Assembly (NCBI GenBank): GCA_030549495.1
Contig: JAUIRK010000734.1
Location: 124,001-188,000 of the forward strand
DNA from: Nectonema munidae
Taxonomy: Eukaryota; Nematomorpha; Nectonematoida; Nectonematidae
DNA: 64,000 nucleotides
Direction of reading: 5' to 3'
Part shown: positions 36,501 through 51,500 of the stretch, in pieces
Layout of the letters: each line of letters opens with the position of its first letter
Position numbering within the stretch: the first letter of the stretch is position 1
Program-made: the position numbers and the translations under genes
The notes under the pieces: generated by a model
The model's database searches: none
The model's input: the letters and a program-made list of their open reading frames with translations, nothing else
What the model was told of the DNA's origin: nothing

Positions 36501-39500
36501 GAAATATTTGCTCTTGAATTCACCTTTCTATTCCATAATGTATTTGGTCTTTTAACCTCCTCTACAAAAACTACAAAATAAAATAACAATGCTTGTGTGA
36601 ATTAACTACAAATTATCATTCATAATGATAAGAGACAATCGCGACAAATATTTGATTGAAGTTTCTTTTTTCATGGAAGTGAAAAGTAAATGAAAAAAAC
36701 AATCAGAAAATATTTTCATTATAAAAGCTAAGTTTTTGTGAAAAGATATTTTGATATAGATCAAAAAAATTGTGCGAGCAAAGCCAATTCATGAACACAC
36801 TAAATTTCGCAGTTAGCTAGGTAATAGAAATCTAATGGAAACCAAAATAAAAATATACTTACGAGCTTTGTCCTGAAGTCGGATCACAATCGTCGCTATT
36901 TGCCCGAGAGGAAGAATTCTTGCCGGATGTGCCTGCGGATTTTTTCCAGCAACAATTACCATGTAGGCTGGTGGAAGATCCATTTTACTTTGTTGCACTC
37001 CAAGCGTTCCAAGATCTCTAAAGTATTTTCCAATACACAAAATAAAGGCATTTTGTGTATACTACAATTAATTTCTGGCCAGGCATTTTGAATCACATCG
37101 ACCGATGATACTAATTGGTCATTTCTGCTTGGTAGAAAATAAGAAGCTGAAGTAGATTACAATTCATCAAATGTTAATGAGTGTGGAAAAATTTTTAAAA
37201 ATTAATTCGTGACATATTTGATTTTTTGCACAAATAGTTTAGTGAATTGAAAAATTTGCCAAAGAAACATTCTCTAATGCCCAATTATGTTGCATATATT
37301 AATTGATATATATATATTATATAATCCATGTACACAATATTTATACATTCATACAATTAAATATATATATACTTTTGAAACACTTTTTGAGTGAATTCCA
37401 AAAATGAAATTATAAGTATTAAAACTGACAAAATTTGAAAATCATTTAATTTAAGAGAAATTGTGAAAAAAAATTTCCGGATTAAATTCGAACAAGAAAA
37501 TAAATCTAGTTAAAATTGACGTCTTTCAAATGGAAAAAATTTCTATGTTTGAAAAAACAAATATAAATTTTAAAGATAAATTCCGTTGAACTTAAAATTC
37601 TTAGGCTTTGAAACTTGATTTTTTTTGAGTTAGGTAAACAAAAAATAACTAGAAAAATTAAAAGGATATAAATTTCCTTTTTTATTTATTCTATACTCTT
37701 TTATAAGAATATGGACGTGAGTAAGGTTGGTCAGATACTCGGTTTCGATAACTCAAGGTCTTGGGTTCGATCCCGCATCAAGCTGCTTTCCCAATAGTTC
37801 GTTAAAATCGGCGCAATTCTGCCTTCTCGATGAAAACCTCCCACGGTACGTCTCCCTTTACGTTTTATAAGAAAAATAAGCGACTTTTTGATTTTTATTT
37901 GTTTTAGAATTCAAGATTGAGCCAATACATTCACTTCATGTGAACTTTTAACACCTTTCCTCTGTTCGCATTTTTTACTTTAAGTTCTTTTTTATATTCA
38001 CCACATTTTTCCCACCAAATCAGTTACATACACAGTTTAAAAAAAATTTCGGCTACCTCATAAAATTGTATAAGTGGGAGTAGACAAAAAATGATTTAGA
38101 GAAAAACATATTTGAAACACAATTTCTTAAAAATGATCTTATCAAATAGCTTTTATCATAGCTGCATAATATCAGATTATTATTTATGCTCGTTACATAA
38201 GTAAATTATGATTAATTATAATAATAAATCTATATTTATAAATTTGATTTTTCAAAATATAACGTATACCTAGTCGGATATTATTCGTCTCTCGTAGGTA
38301 AATTAACTATTAATATATAAAATAATTTCTCAGCTGAGCTGGAACATCTAAAGAAAGGGTCCGGCGGTTGTGGATAGTGGAACGGCCATCAGATATGGTG
38401 GTAAGTCTTAAAATGCCCCATGTTCAGGACGATGTTGTGACAAGGGGAGCAAGGCCGCCTTCAAATTAGCCTATTTACTGCTGCCTTGCTGTTGGTCAAA
38501 TTAGACAGAGGCTACCTCCGTCGCTTATAATTACTGCGTGGAAGAGAACTGGAGACCTCACCACGTAATATCTCTAAGAACAACCATGGCAAACTAGAAA
38601 ACAAACTCTGGCGCTCTATGGTTTCCCACGTCCAAATGGATACTTTGATGATGATGATAGGTCAATATTAAAAAAGATGATGTTTTCATAAGTGCGATAA
38701 ATTTTGCGTTTAAGTGTCACCCGAGCCAAGATGTGCGATTTCCCAAATTTATAAAAGCGAAATTTGATCAACTCAGTCGAGAAGTAAGCAAAAGAATTGA
38801 TTCAGAATATCAGCGAAAATAAGGAAACTTACTTGACGCTGATTGCGGAGCGAAGATTCGGGGTGCCCGCATTTCCCATGGTGCACGTGGCTCTGAAGGC
38901 GTTGTCTGCAGAAGTCACGATGCCAAGATGTGGATTTTTAACAACTAAAATGTCCACTTGGAAAGTGGTTGCTGAATCCGTCAAATCCCAACTCTGTTGG
39001 AATATAAAAATAACTTAAATAATTTGAACCCATTTTTTGCATTTCTTATGATGAACACTAATATATGAAAATTTGCCCTTAAAAAATAGTACATAAACTA
39101 ATATTTAATGCTTTGTTTAAACACTAATACATAACTTTCATGACTATCTCTATTTTTTCTGCCTAGAAATTTAATTTATACTCCATAACATAACCAAGCA
39201 CCTTTCAACCTCTATGAAATAATCGACACTTACATCGACCCCAGGGGGTCGATATCGACCATTTTCGGGACCCATGATTCTTGGCTTCCATTACACAAGG
39301 TGTTGGGTTCGATCGAGCATCAAATCTTCCCTATTATAGTTCGATTCAAGGACCCCATAAGCGGATTCTCAATAAAAAGATGCAAATGTACCTTCTTTAT
39401 CTTTCTCCCTGCTACAATTGCACTATCCAGCTTTTCTTTAAAAATGCAAGCAGAGAGCCCTGTTTGAATGCAGGATAACAACATGAAGACCTAATCTGAT

Positions 39501-42500
39501 ATATTCAAAAATCATTTTAACAAGAGTCAACCAAATATCCTACACATTCTTGATTTCGCCAACTAAAGTATCTAGGAATCAATTGGGATGCAGAATTAAG
39601 TTTTAATTGAGAAGCTCACAAAAAGAGGTAAAATGAGCGTGCGTTAAATAAAACTCTTAACCTTAGAATGATGAAGCAGGCCTTTTTATATCAAGCAAAA
39701 TCTTCAAACTCTATTTAGTCAAAATAAAATATACCAAACCCATGTTAAGGCTAATATCTATTTTCGTATTTTTTATGTACTATTTGGTGAAATAAATTAA
39801 AAAAAAAAGAATAACCTAGTTAAGTGTAGCTGACTACATTGTCCACAGATGGTTTAGTTTACAGAAAGAATTTACTTTTCTACATGCTAGGAGAAACAAT
39901 TGCAGCATTCTAAACTAGCATACTCAAGGGTATTTTAATTTGTTCAACATCCAGAATTTCTTGAAAATTCTTTCCACATACTTTCAATAAATAATCAAGA
40001 AAAAAAGGAAACTTTTGGTTTTTATAAAGATGATGCAAAGAAGGAGAGAAAATCAAAGCTTCAAATAAAAATGTAAATATGTTATCGTAAATTTACCAAA
40101 ACCATCACAATACAATATTTTAGAAAGAATCAAAAGAAATCAGTTGGGGTTCTGTCATGTTTTCACATTTTTATGGAGGGCATGGAGAGGGCTATTTTAT
40201 CAGATTTTTTCACTTTATGACATACTAAGGGGACATAGTCTCAATCAATCACATTTTCTCTTTATTTTTACATAAGATATAGATAGAAATCAGGAAATTA
40301 TATAACAAATGCAAAAATTCAGATTATTTTAATCAAAACATCCTTTGAACTTGAATAAAAGTAATCTATTTTGATCGCTTATTTGCTTTATTTGTCCATC
40401 TCGATGGAGCTGGGCTCCCTTTGTTTTCACTCAAATGATAATGTTCTTTATTGTGTGTTTTTTATAACAAAGCAACGGAAGATTTTAGAAAATAGTTTTC
40501 TCAATGGCTTTAAGGACAAATATATTTTGTTAAAATTTTCAGCATGTATGATATACTTTCCAATACTTGAAAGGATTTTCACTCTGCATTCAAAAAGAAT
40601 GCAATACATCAAGTTTTTTTGCCCCTTGAAGCAAAATACAGTGTTCTGACTGAACGCCACCATTTGTGAATTGAAATTTTTATTCCATACAATCTTTCTT
40701 TATAATCCTTGTTCTCTTTATACAATGAGCTTTTCAACTTTTGAAAGAAGTAGACTTAAAGGAAAACTTGTGGTTCAGATGTTTCCCTGAGTTCAACGAA
40801 CAGAGATGAAGAGAAAGATTGCCTCAAAATACCATATTGAACAGAATTTTTTGGGTACCCAGAGATACTGAGGGGAGAAGAACTTCAACATACATAATTT
40901 TTTCTCAAAGTTGCAATAATTTTTTTTTATTCTTTTCTTCACCGAGAATATCGTGAAGCACATTTAGGAATTCATCAGAATAAGATCAAAATTACAGGTG
41001 CTAGTCAACTTCGTTTATATATTTCTCAAACGAGCATTTACTGGTTTACTTTGCTTGTCTTTTATATAACGGCAATCAAAAGACAAACAGGTTGACGTCA
41101 AATATCGTGCTCTTTTCAGAAAAAAATGGCAATCGTTTTTTGAAAGCTGCCTTAGTAGAGATATGTTAATTTTCATACTTACGAGTTACGTCAAAGAGAC
41201 AATTCTGTTAGATCGGTAGCAGAAGTTGCACTCAAAACAGCTTTCTGGAAAATTTTCATCAATATTATTCATAAACAAACCGTGTAACTATATAGAAGAG
41301 CAAATCGAGAAAAGTCACCTTTCAAAGTGTAAAAGCCTTCCAATCGAAAGAAGTAAAGAATTAAGGTATATTATCGTATTGATTAATAGTTTTTATGTTT
41401 TCTCTAGTGAAAGATTTCAACCTCTTTATGATTTGTGGTATGGTTAGGAACAATAGAAGATCAATTACTGAAATACTACATGTTCATCACTCTATTGGCA
41501 GGTTTGTAACGCTATTAGCAAAGCACATAAAATAATAATACATATTGTACTGCTTGTACACCTCAGAAGTTTGGGGTTGACTGAATCTAAATGTGGTTTT
41601 TATCACCTTTGACGATTTACATTCTATATAAGCATTTGAAAAAAAATTAAATCTGTCGCGTCGATATATTTCAAGAATTAATCATTTAGACAGAGCCGCA
41701 AACAATCTTAGACTAGAACAAATATGCGTCTGGGATAGACGTTTTCAAAAAGGTGTTTTCAAATTTTAGCTGTTACAAGGCTTCGTAAAGATGGCGAAGA
41801 GCGATTTTTACAAATTTTTTCTAAAAAGCACCTAGGTAATTATGTAATTATAGGGGATCTAGCTTTTCCCTTTAATGAAAAATCTATGAAAATCAGAATC
41901 AAAAGTTATGCACTCGCATATTTTCTTGCATACTAGTGAACCAACTGCAACTTGTTTCATAGCATAAGAGATCAGAATACAGATGTTTCACAAAAAAAAT
42001 TAGAGGTGTGGAAGACCAAAACTCTTCAACACATTGAAGATTATTAATCAAGTGACATTTTTGGTATGAATGAAACTAGGGAGTTTTATCGTGCACTACC
42101 AAAGAAAACTTATCCAATTAAAAACGAATATAGAAGGGGTGGTAGGATGTCCAAAGAAAAAAAATCTTGCCGTGAAATTCAAGACTCTTTCTGTCACATA
42201 CCGCTACAAAAAAAGACAAATATTGAAAAAAATGTACCGCAAAATCGGAAGATACTGATGTTTTTCACTCAGTCAATGCAGTATCACTCACTCACCATCA
42301 TAAAGATTTTTCCATCTAAAAACACTTCAAAATTTATTGCACCTATGAAGGAACGGTAGAGAAAGCAAATTCTTCGTAAAGTGTTATCAAACGCAAACGA
42401 CGACAGCTAGATATCAAATTATGGCAACTCATGAACTTCAGTCACAATCAAAACTGTCTTCAGAATGCAGCCTTTCGAGTTGTAATGGAGTTAAATCAAT

Positions 42501-45500
42501 CAATAATGGATAAATCAATTGGCATACCAATGCCATAAGAGTTCGTCAATTTAGAGGACCAAGTGCTGACGAGCTATCATTTGGGGTGATTTCTTCAAAG
42601 ACTTCATGACAAAAACATTCATAAAGAAAGCGAATTAGAAATAGAAAAGCGAATTAGAAATAGGAAGGCGAATTAGTGAAATCTCATGTTAAGCTCTGAA
42701 ACTCATTGGAGATATAAGAAGTGTACTCTACAGAAGACACAAAAGATATTTATCAACAGTCTTACTAAGATTGATAAGAAACATTGTTGGTTAGGAAGCA
42801 AAATCATAGGTACTTGATAGTTTTTAAAGTGTTAGATGAGAAGAGCTTTATATTGCAAATCGCCCATTTAAATATTTTTAGACACTATAAACCGATCGGT
42901 ATTTGAAAACTATTATCACGTGGACTCAAACTTTTACTGATATTTATAATACGCTTGTCCCAAAATAAAGAGTTTTTAAATTCTTTATAGATTTGAATGC
43001 GATATGAGTGAAAAATGTACATAAAAATGCATACTTGGAACGGTGAAAAAGTTAAAAAGATTCTTACTCCTGAAGCAATGGTCACACCACAACCAGAGAG
43101 AGGGAGAATAAGTTGGATGTTATTGACACCATGACCATGGATTTGGCAGTGCGAGCTTTTAGAGTAGCCTTTGGAGTAGATTATGCCGTGAAATGAGTAA
43201 TCAAACTGCACCATGAAAATCATCTCATTTCGGACAAGGTTGCACTTAACACCAACATCTTAATTGAAAAGACTTAAATACACGCACTGCTTTTATTTAA
43301 TGTAACCCCTCCTGCAAATGTCAAGAGATCTAATATCAGTCAAACAAATTGACTGTTCAACAACCTTCAAAGAATATCTTATTAGCTTCTTTTGACATGA
43401 TATGTTCAAAACGTTTATATCAATTCTACAATCGCAAAAAATACCACTTTAGCTTTTTCTGTATACTGTCCATATTTCAACATACCCGGAAGTTGTTGAA
43501 ATTTTTTCCATCCACATTATGCCCGTCAGTAGTTTCTCTGGACACATGCTACCGAGGTTGTGAAGTCGGAAAAATATTTAGCGACTCTGACTCCGATCTC
43601 GCTTCCAAATATGCAACATAAACTTTTCTGTTTCAAATATTTCTACAAAAAGTGTGCTGACTTAGACAAAGTGTCTTAATTTTAGCCAGTCATTGAAAGA
43701 TTAACTGAATTTTAGAAAGTGAATTTCTACTTTGTGTTGCAAGCAAAAAGTTGGATCTATTTCCTTCAGCATAATTTATTAAAATGTTCGATTTGTTTGT
43801 ATTCGTGGTTTAGGGTCTTTAAGAAGAGGAAGAAGAATTTTTCATCATAAATAAGAAAAAACAAAGAAGAAACGAATGATATTCGTGGTTTAGTGTCTTT
43901 CTTGTATTGTCTTGAAAAAAATTTTCAATTTATTTTCCATACCCTTTTTATCTAAGACAAAACAATACAATTAATTCATAAACTCAAGTTATCTTAAAAA
44001 ATTCTTTCAAAGGTAATCAGCCTAAAATAATTTTTCCTAAAAAATTTCTTCTCATAAACTGAGTTTTGCTCCTTTACAAACTATGTTCAAGGTAAAATAA
44101 AAAAGTTCATTCTTTAATTTTATTGAATTTTTCAGCCTCTTTATGTCGTGTTTTTGCAGCGTTGCACACTAAAAAGAGTGTGTGTATGAATTTCTTTCAT
44201 ACAGTTTGCTTTCATTTCAATATGAATTCTAATTATATATTATTTTATTTATCAAAAACTTAAAAATTTTATTAGTGAAAAATATTAAAATAAAAAATTT
44301 TTTATCTCCATTTTTTATGAGGGGTCCACTAATAAAAAAAGGAGATAAAAGGGACCCATGGATAAAAAGGTTGAGAACCAATGGTTTAGACCAGCGTTTT
44401 TCAAACTGTGGGTCCCTACCCTTCAGTGGGTCGCGTGAAAAATAAAATGGGGCGTGACAAAAAAGATGCTGAATAAATGAATCTAGTGAACAAAGTTTGT
44501 CTTTTTACACCTAAGTATTATGGGTAGCGATGCAAACTGTGGTTCTTGCTATGGGTCGCAATAAAATAAGTTTGAAAAACGCTGGTTTAGACAATGAATT
44601 CTTTCCATTTTTATGTAGTTGTACTTTTTCAAATTTATTTCCATAGATGGCGTTAAAATCAAAATATACTTTAGCGTTTCTAAAGGATTAAACAGTTGTT
44701 TAGTAAGAAATAGAAAGTGAATATCTTGAAAATATAGCATAACAGTAATAAAATCGAGAATATTGTCCTTTTATATTAAATTTTCATTTTGGGAGTTTTA
44801 CGGCATATATCCGTCTTTCGCGTATTCAAAAAATATTCCGTCTTGCGAAGGTTAAGAAATCGGAGTCTGAATCCCAATAATATTAAAAACTCTCACTCCT
44901 TCTTAAAAGGTTCGACTCCACCGACGTTGACTCCACACTCCGATTGACTTTGAAACGAAAAACAATTTCTTTTAAATCAGCGACTTGCCTTCCATAAGAA
45001 CTTTTGACCTTATTTTTTCACAGTTACTTTCTTGCATAACTTTATGTTTGGTTCATAAGAAAAATGGATGCCATTTTTTTAGATATATCCAAAGCCTTTC
45101 ACTATACATCGAATGGAATTTTATTGAGTAAAACTTTGTGAATATGGCTTTGATGATTTGCAAATGCTGTAACATTTTTCACTCCACGCAGTATGAAAAG
45201 CACCCTTTCAAAACAATCTCATTTTTTATCTAGGATAGTGTTTCTCAAGCTTTTCTAAATTACGGTCCGAAGCAAAGTATTTAAAAAACGACTCTAAACA
45301 CCTAAATTTTTATAAATTTATCCCCAACTCTTCATGTCATAATTTGAATATAAAACAAAAATTAAACTACTTTTTTTTATCTAAAATACTTAAAAAATTA
45401 TTTTAATAATTAAAATTACCCTATTCCGATTCCAATTCCCAAATTTTATTAGATTCCGTCTCCTATCCGTTTAAAAATTTTCCAAATCCGAATCCCCTGC

Positions 45501-48500
45501 TCTGAAAAACAGAGTCTTTTAAATTTTGGAAATAAGTTAATTCATTTGAATATGCTGTTAAGGAAAACTCTTTCAAGATTTTGTAAACTTTATTCAAAAC
45601 TATTTTGTTTACCATTTTTAGAACGCTTATTTATGCAAGTCAATGCTATTAAAACAAAAATGGGAAGTCAAATGAATTTAAATACCGTAAAAATATATTG
45701 ATTCTGATTAACAGCATGGAATATATAATCAGTGAAGTTTTTGAAGATTGCCAACTAATAAAATATTTGTAATTTTATCTACTTTTTAGCGACTTTTTTT
45801 TAAAACTAACTACCTTCATTTTGAGATAAAGTAAAAAAACTTCTTTAAAATCTAACTATGAAAGATCATCTATCCTATATTTTTAGGGATGTTTGTCGGT
45901 GCACCTTAAGTACAAGTGTGATTCAACAACTAGAAGAGAATTTACTTGGATACTTCAAAGTATGACTCTTTTTAACTTGGCCGTAAGCCAGGTTCATGGG
46001 ATTGAACGCGTACTGCTGCATCACTGCAGGCCCATTCGATTGAGGGAGCGAATGGGCGGACAGAGGAGTTTCGTCGGCTTCACCATCAACGGCCTCAGCC
46101 TCACTTTGAACCTCGTCCTTCAGGTTGTCGTCGTTGTAGGTCTTCTGAATCACTTTGCCGATGATTATGTCATCATTGCCACTGGAAAAGTTTTTGCTCC
46201 CGCCATCAAAAAAGTTGCCAGCTTTCCTTTCCAACTTTGCCGTGTTCAATTGCGAAGAGACTTCAAGAGGAGCCAGATTTTGTGTTTCGTTTTTCATGGG
46301 AGGAACTTGCTGAGCTTTGTAAGAACTCTTTTCAAAATTGTGAACTTCAAAGTCCTTCTTTGGGGAAACAGGTAGGTCGGAGAAGACGCCTCCATACTGG
46401 TTTGTGTGGTATCTTTGTTGCAGTAGAACTTCGTTGCTCCTCGTATCAACATTCTTTTTCATCTTTGGGTTGTAGTTGAACTGCTTCGCATATGCTTTAT
46501 TTGCCGGATAATCGCCTGAAACATGATTGTAATCGTTAGGTCAGCCGTTAACGAACTTTTGTTGCCGTCAATGCTCAGTTCATCAACGGACATGTGGTGC
46601 AACGTGGAATCACTATTTTGTCAGATGCATATTTTGGTGAATAAGTGTTTGGTAAAAAGATAAAAAGAATTAGCTGGCTGTTTAGTTGGTTATTTATTTT
46701 GTGCCAAATCTAAACGCCCGGAAATCAAAACGCCCGAAAAGCAAAACCACTGAAAACGAAAGGCCCGAAATCAAAACGTCCGAAAAACAAAACTCACAAG
46801 AATGAATACAATCAAAAATCAGAAAATATAAAATTTTGAAAGAAATTTATACGATTTTTGATATATGATTAAAAAAACTTCTAGACTACTTTTTAAAAAT
46901 TTTGTTTTTAAAGTTTTTCCAAGTTTTTATATAAATTAGTTAGAAGTTAGCTACAAGTAAAAATTGTCATTATCTTATTTTTAGGCGGGATGTGATTACA
47001 TACAATCTTACTTAATGAAACAATAGTGGCTATTTTTAAACTACCTATGACAAGGTGCTCGGTCAATACGTCCGAAATCTAAACGTCCGAAGACCAAAAC
47101 GTCCCAAAATCAAAACTCCCGAAAACTGAAACGCCCGAAAACCCAAACAAAACTTACAAATATTGAATTTTTACAAAATTGAACATCTAGAATATATTTT
47201 GGTTTTGAATATTTTGTTTTTCGCACGTTTGCCTGAACTATCATTTTAATTTAAGTTATTTTATGTGTAAATATATAAGAAGTACCATACAATATTATAA
47301 GTTTTTAAGGATGCCAGGCATAGAAAAGGTGCGGAGGCGTGAATTTTAATTTATCTCTCACTTTGAAAATGCATTTTAGTCAGAAAATCTATAGTTGAAA
47401 GGGAAAATTGTAACTATGGAGACTAAAAGTGTAAGTTTAAATTATATATAATTATAATATACACATATGTAAAAATATTGTAGATTTCTAAAGCAGGTTC
47501 AGAAGTGGTGATGTTTGAAATGTATAAAATCAGAGATTCACCAAACTCCCGAACCCTAATGACTTGATAGAGATTGTAAATAGGAAAAGACAAGGATTTC
47601 AACCCAAACATCCAGACAATGTAAATTTTGTACTTCAAAGACGGGTTTTGCCCGAAAATAATCTCATTTATGATATCAAGCATGAAAATTGCAGACATGT
47701 TCTATTTGCTACTGATATTCCGCTCACAGTTTTGGCCAAAGCAAACATCTGGTAAATTTTTTTTTAAATTTTATACTCACTTATTTTACATTAAAAAATA
47801 TATGATATTTTAATTGCAATGAATTTTACATGTAAGTTTTGAATTTATTCTATCATGTTTTGTTTTTTATAAAATCTATATATTTTTGATAAAAAAATTT
47901 CCCAATTTTTTATGTATCTAAAACTGATGAGTGCAAGTTACATTTTTTTGATTTTATGCGCTCTAGGAAAGAAAGTGATTACAGCATCGTTTTCCAAAAG
48001 GAAATATTTTAGTTCAAATTTTAATGTACTATAAAATAGATAAGCAATATATTGTTGTTTAATTATGTATTTTTGAGTAGAGATAAGCATAGCTCGGCCT
48101 TTTTTTTTAATTTTTCAGACCCACTAAAAATTTTGGGTAGATGATTTTTCAAGAACATTCTGATGGCTGTGCTGGATATGAATTCGGTAATGATAACAAG
48201 GATCATTGCTACAAAGGGCTATTTTTAAAAAATATATTTATCAGCTAAGTTATGAGTCTTTCATTTTTTTCTCGCGCATACACAATAAAATATAAGGCCA
48301 TATCATAATCACATATATTTTTTGAAGTTAAAGGAAAAATTACTATAACTATAATATTAACATTGAAGTTAGAAAAAGTGGTACCCGAATTTGAAAGAAC
48401 TGCATAAATAGCTTTTCAAAACAATTTTCCAAATGTCCAAACTTTTGGGAATGCCAAGCCGATGGCAGTATGGAGAAAAGTTGGTTTATCATAAAAAATG

Positions 48501-51500
48501 TATACCTTGATGTTTTCTTTTAGTTTCAAGAATTGGAACTTGTTTTTTCCATAAAAATGATCGTAGGACGTACAAATTGGTAAAAAAAATTTGGGACTTG
48601 CGCCTTATGCCATCAAAGCATATCAAGTAAATACACGCAATATGCAAAGCATGAACTTCCGTTTATTCGAACTCTTAGAATATTCACGGACAGGGATGTC
48701 TTTCTTTAGAGTTGAAGAGTAAACAGCCATCACGATTGCATTCCCACGTCCCCGATATCTGATCTCCATCTCTTTCATGTCGCGATGAAACCACTTTCTG
48801 CGCTCGTCGCGCATTAAACCGATACATATATTAAAATAAGAGATACATTTTGATTTTAGGCTCCTTATTTTGTAAATTTGAAAAATCTTTAAAATTTAAA
48901 CAAAATATCTAAAAAAATTTTATGTTTCATAAAAACATTAAAATCAATGTCCAACAATTAAGAAAAAAAATACTAACCAAAAATGTTTCATATATCCTAT
49001 ACTATACAATATCCTAGGCTATGTTTTAAAAAAAAGAGATTTATTACTACTATAAGGTAAAAAAAGCATAGCACAATTTGGTAAGTTTGTCTATCTTATC
49101 GACCCCTAAAGATCTCTTATCGACCCCTAGGGATCGATAGCGGCCACTTTGCAGACCCCTGAATTTAAAATGAAAAAAAAGTTTTATAAGTATAAAAAAT
49201 CGTTTAAATTTAAATATTCTCTAAATTTAATATATAATCATATAGTAGATGTGAATTAATAGTTAAAAAAATTTATTTTAAATAGTTTAACATAAAATAA
49301 GAGAAAATTCATTTTTTTGTGTTCTGTTTTAAACCTGTGCATGAATCATAATTTTAAGGGCCTGAAAGAGCCTCAAAGAATTTAAAAATGTATTCTTAAA
49401 AAGTTTGATAAACTGATTCCAAATATGTAGCTTATTTTAAATGAATCAAATTATTTGTTTATTTTTTTTATAGTTCAAATTGGCAATTTTTGTCATTTTT
49501 TAAAGTTCAAGGGAGTAAAAAAGAATGTTAATAAATAAAAAGTTATTTTTTAGATTCTCTTAATCAGTATAAAATTTTCTTTAAGATGAGATACTATGAT
49601 TTAAAAAATTGGATGAATTTGAAATTTTCTAAAATTCATCAGGGACACTCGGATTTGATTCAATTTCGTAAAACATAAAAAATTGTTTTTTAGTTAATTA
49701 TTTTTAGCTGATATAAAAAAAAATTAAAAAGAGTAATAGAAACATTTTTTTGGAAAATATTGACAATTGAACAAATTATAAGCAAATGAAATTGTGAATA
49801 TATTTGTTTAGAGTGAATAAAAGTGCTTATTTGAAAAAATTAGCCTTTATTTAATAAAATGTTAAAGCATTAAAATGTAGAAAAAAGATTTTTATCATTA
49901 GCATATTTTAAAATTGAAGACAATTTAAAAAAAACGTGCAAAAGATTGTTGCAAGCTAATTTTTGAATAATTTGAATAAAATTTTAAAGCGAGGATAAAA
50001 AAAAGTGTCTCAATTTTTTTTTACAAAAGTTGGTAACAAACCTAATTATAAACCATTGAGCATAATTCAGTAAAAAATAAGAAACAAATTTTTCTTGGAG
50101 TTAAAAATTTAAAAACAAAAATAGTGTTAAAATGTTGAAATTAACACCCTCTATGGATAAGAAGAAAAAGAAGAAGATTTATGGGGAAAATGCAGTTTAA
50201 CAAAGATGAAACATACAATAAAATAAATTTTGAGGATAGTATTCAGAATTGTAAATAAAGGATAGACTATTACTGTGAAATTTCAAAAAGGTCATAGAGA
50301 CGCTTTCATGAAATTACACAGACCCTCAATGGCTACTCTATGTACCCTCTATGGCTACATATTTTTGTAAAAAAGTTTAGATAAAAAAGAACATTTTTTT
50401 TCCCAAATTAAATTTTTTAATCTTCAAGCATGTTGAAATTTTATAATGTTGTTTTCTAACGAATTTTCATACGTACTTGAAAAAAGTGCAAAAATAAGTG
50501 TTAAATTTTTTTCCGATTTTTTCAAACATTTTATATATTTTTTTGCTTTTAACCAATCCATTATTTAAAATAAAAAACAAAATGAAAATGATTTATTATT
50601 ATAAATTTAAAAAAATTTCCTCCCAAAGACTTAAGTATATGTGCTTTATTTTCCATGAAATTTTTTTTAAATGCATTAAAATTTTAGAGCTGGTTGAAAT
50701 TTTGCTTATTTTATGGTCTTTGATGTCGGAAATTAGTTTTGGAAATATTATGAAAAATTAATTCAAAGATGGCATTTGAAATTTTGTCAGAATCTTTTGG
50801 TTTCTCTTCGCAAGAAGCACATTTCTTAGTGGAAAAAGATCTATCGAAAGTTTCGTTAGCGTGATAGACACATAATAAATAAAAATGGATTTTACATTAT
50901 TATTAACATCATCATCATCATCATAATGTAATTAAGTCAGTTAAATTACCTTTTTAAGAATGGGTTTCTGACTGTCTTACCAATTGATAAAACTCGTCTC
51001 CACCTCTTCCTACCATGTCTTCCATCCGAATACTTCCAATTTCTTTAATTAGCTTTTCCTATTCCTAGCTTGTTTAATTGGCTCGTAATTGTAAAGACTT
51101 AAATATTCTCAGTCTATTTTTTTGTTACAAAATGCACAATACCTTTTTCTAGGCCTAATTTTTCTATGAGCGAATCAGTATTAATTTTCATGGAAATTTT
51201 ACTCCACAGATCATTATTAGCATAGCTCTTTCTGTTCTTTGAATGATGCTCTCTTCTTGAGTCTTCATGTTCCAGAGAGCAATAAACAATTACTGTTCTG
51301 ATACAGGCTTTGTAGATTCTTTGAAAGCAAAACAGAAGATAGCTCATAGAATTTTCGCGAACCCAATCTGCATTTTTTAGTTAATGCAATTTGCTATTTT
51401 CCTAAAATATTCAATTTATCTCAAAGGTAAGAAAAACGATTTATTTTTTCCACATCTGATATTGTAACTTTGACTTTATCTACGAGAATGATTTCATCTT

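Noticed and set aside
37745-37800. Genuine tRNA gene
   Set aside because: A- and B-box-like motifs exist, but there is no acceptor stem or anticodon arm; a SINE explains all three copies.
42066-42359. 97-codon plus-strand coding frame
   Set aside because: Overlaps an equally open alternative frame; Lys-rich composition typical of AT-rich non-coding DNA; no family recognised.
45893-46479. Plus-strand frames of 160 and 80 codons
   Set aside because: They are antisense to the well-supported 570-nt ZP gene exon, whose splice sites and junction phases agree with its neighbours.
48623-48814. 63-codon minus-strand frame (WFHRDMKEMEIRYRGRG)
   Set aside because: No recognisable domain and no supporting context; possibly a small transposon remnant.
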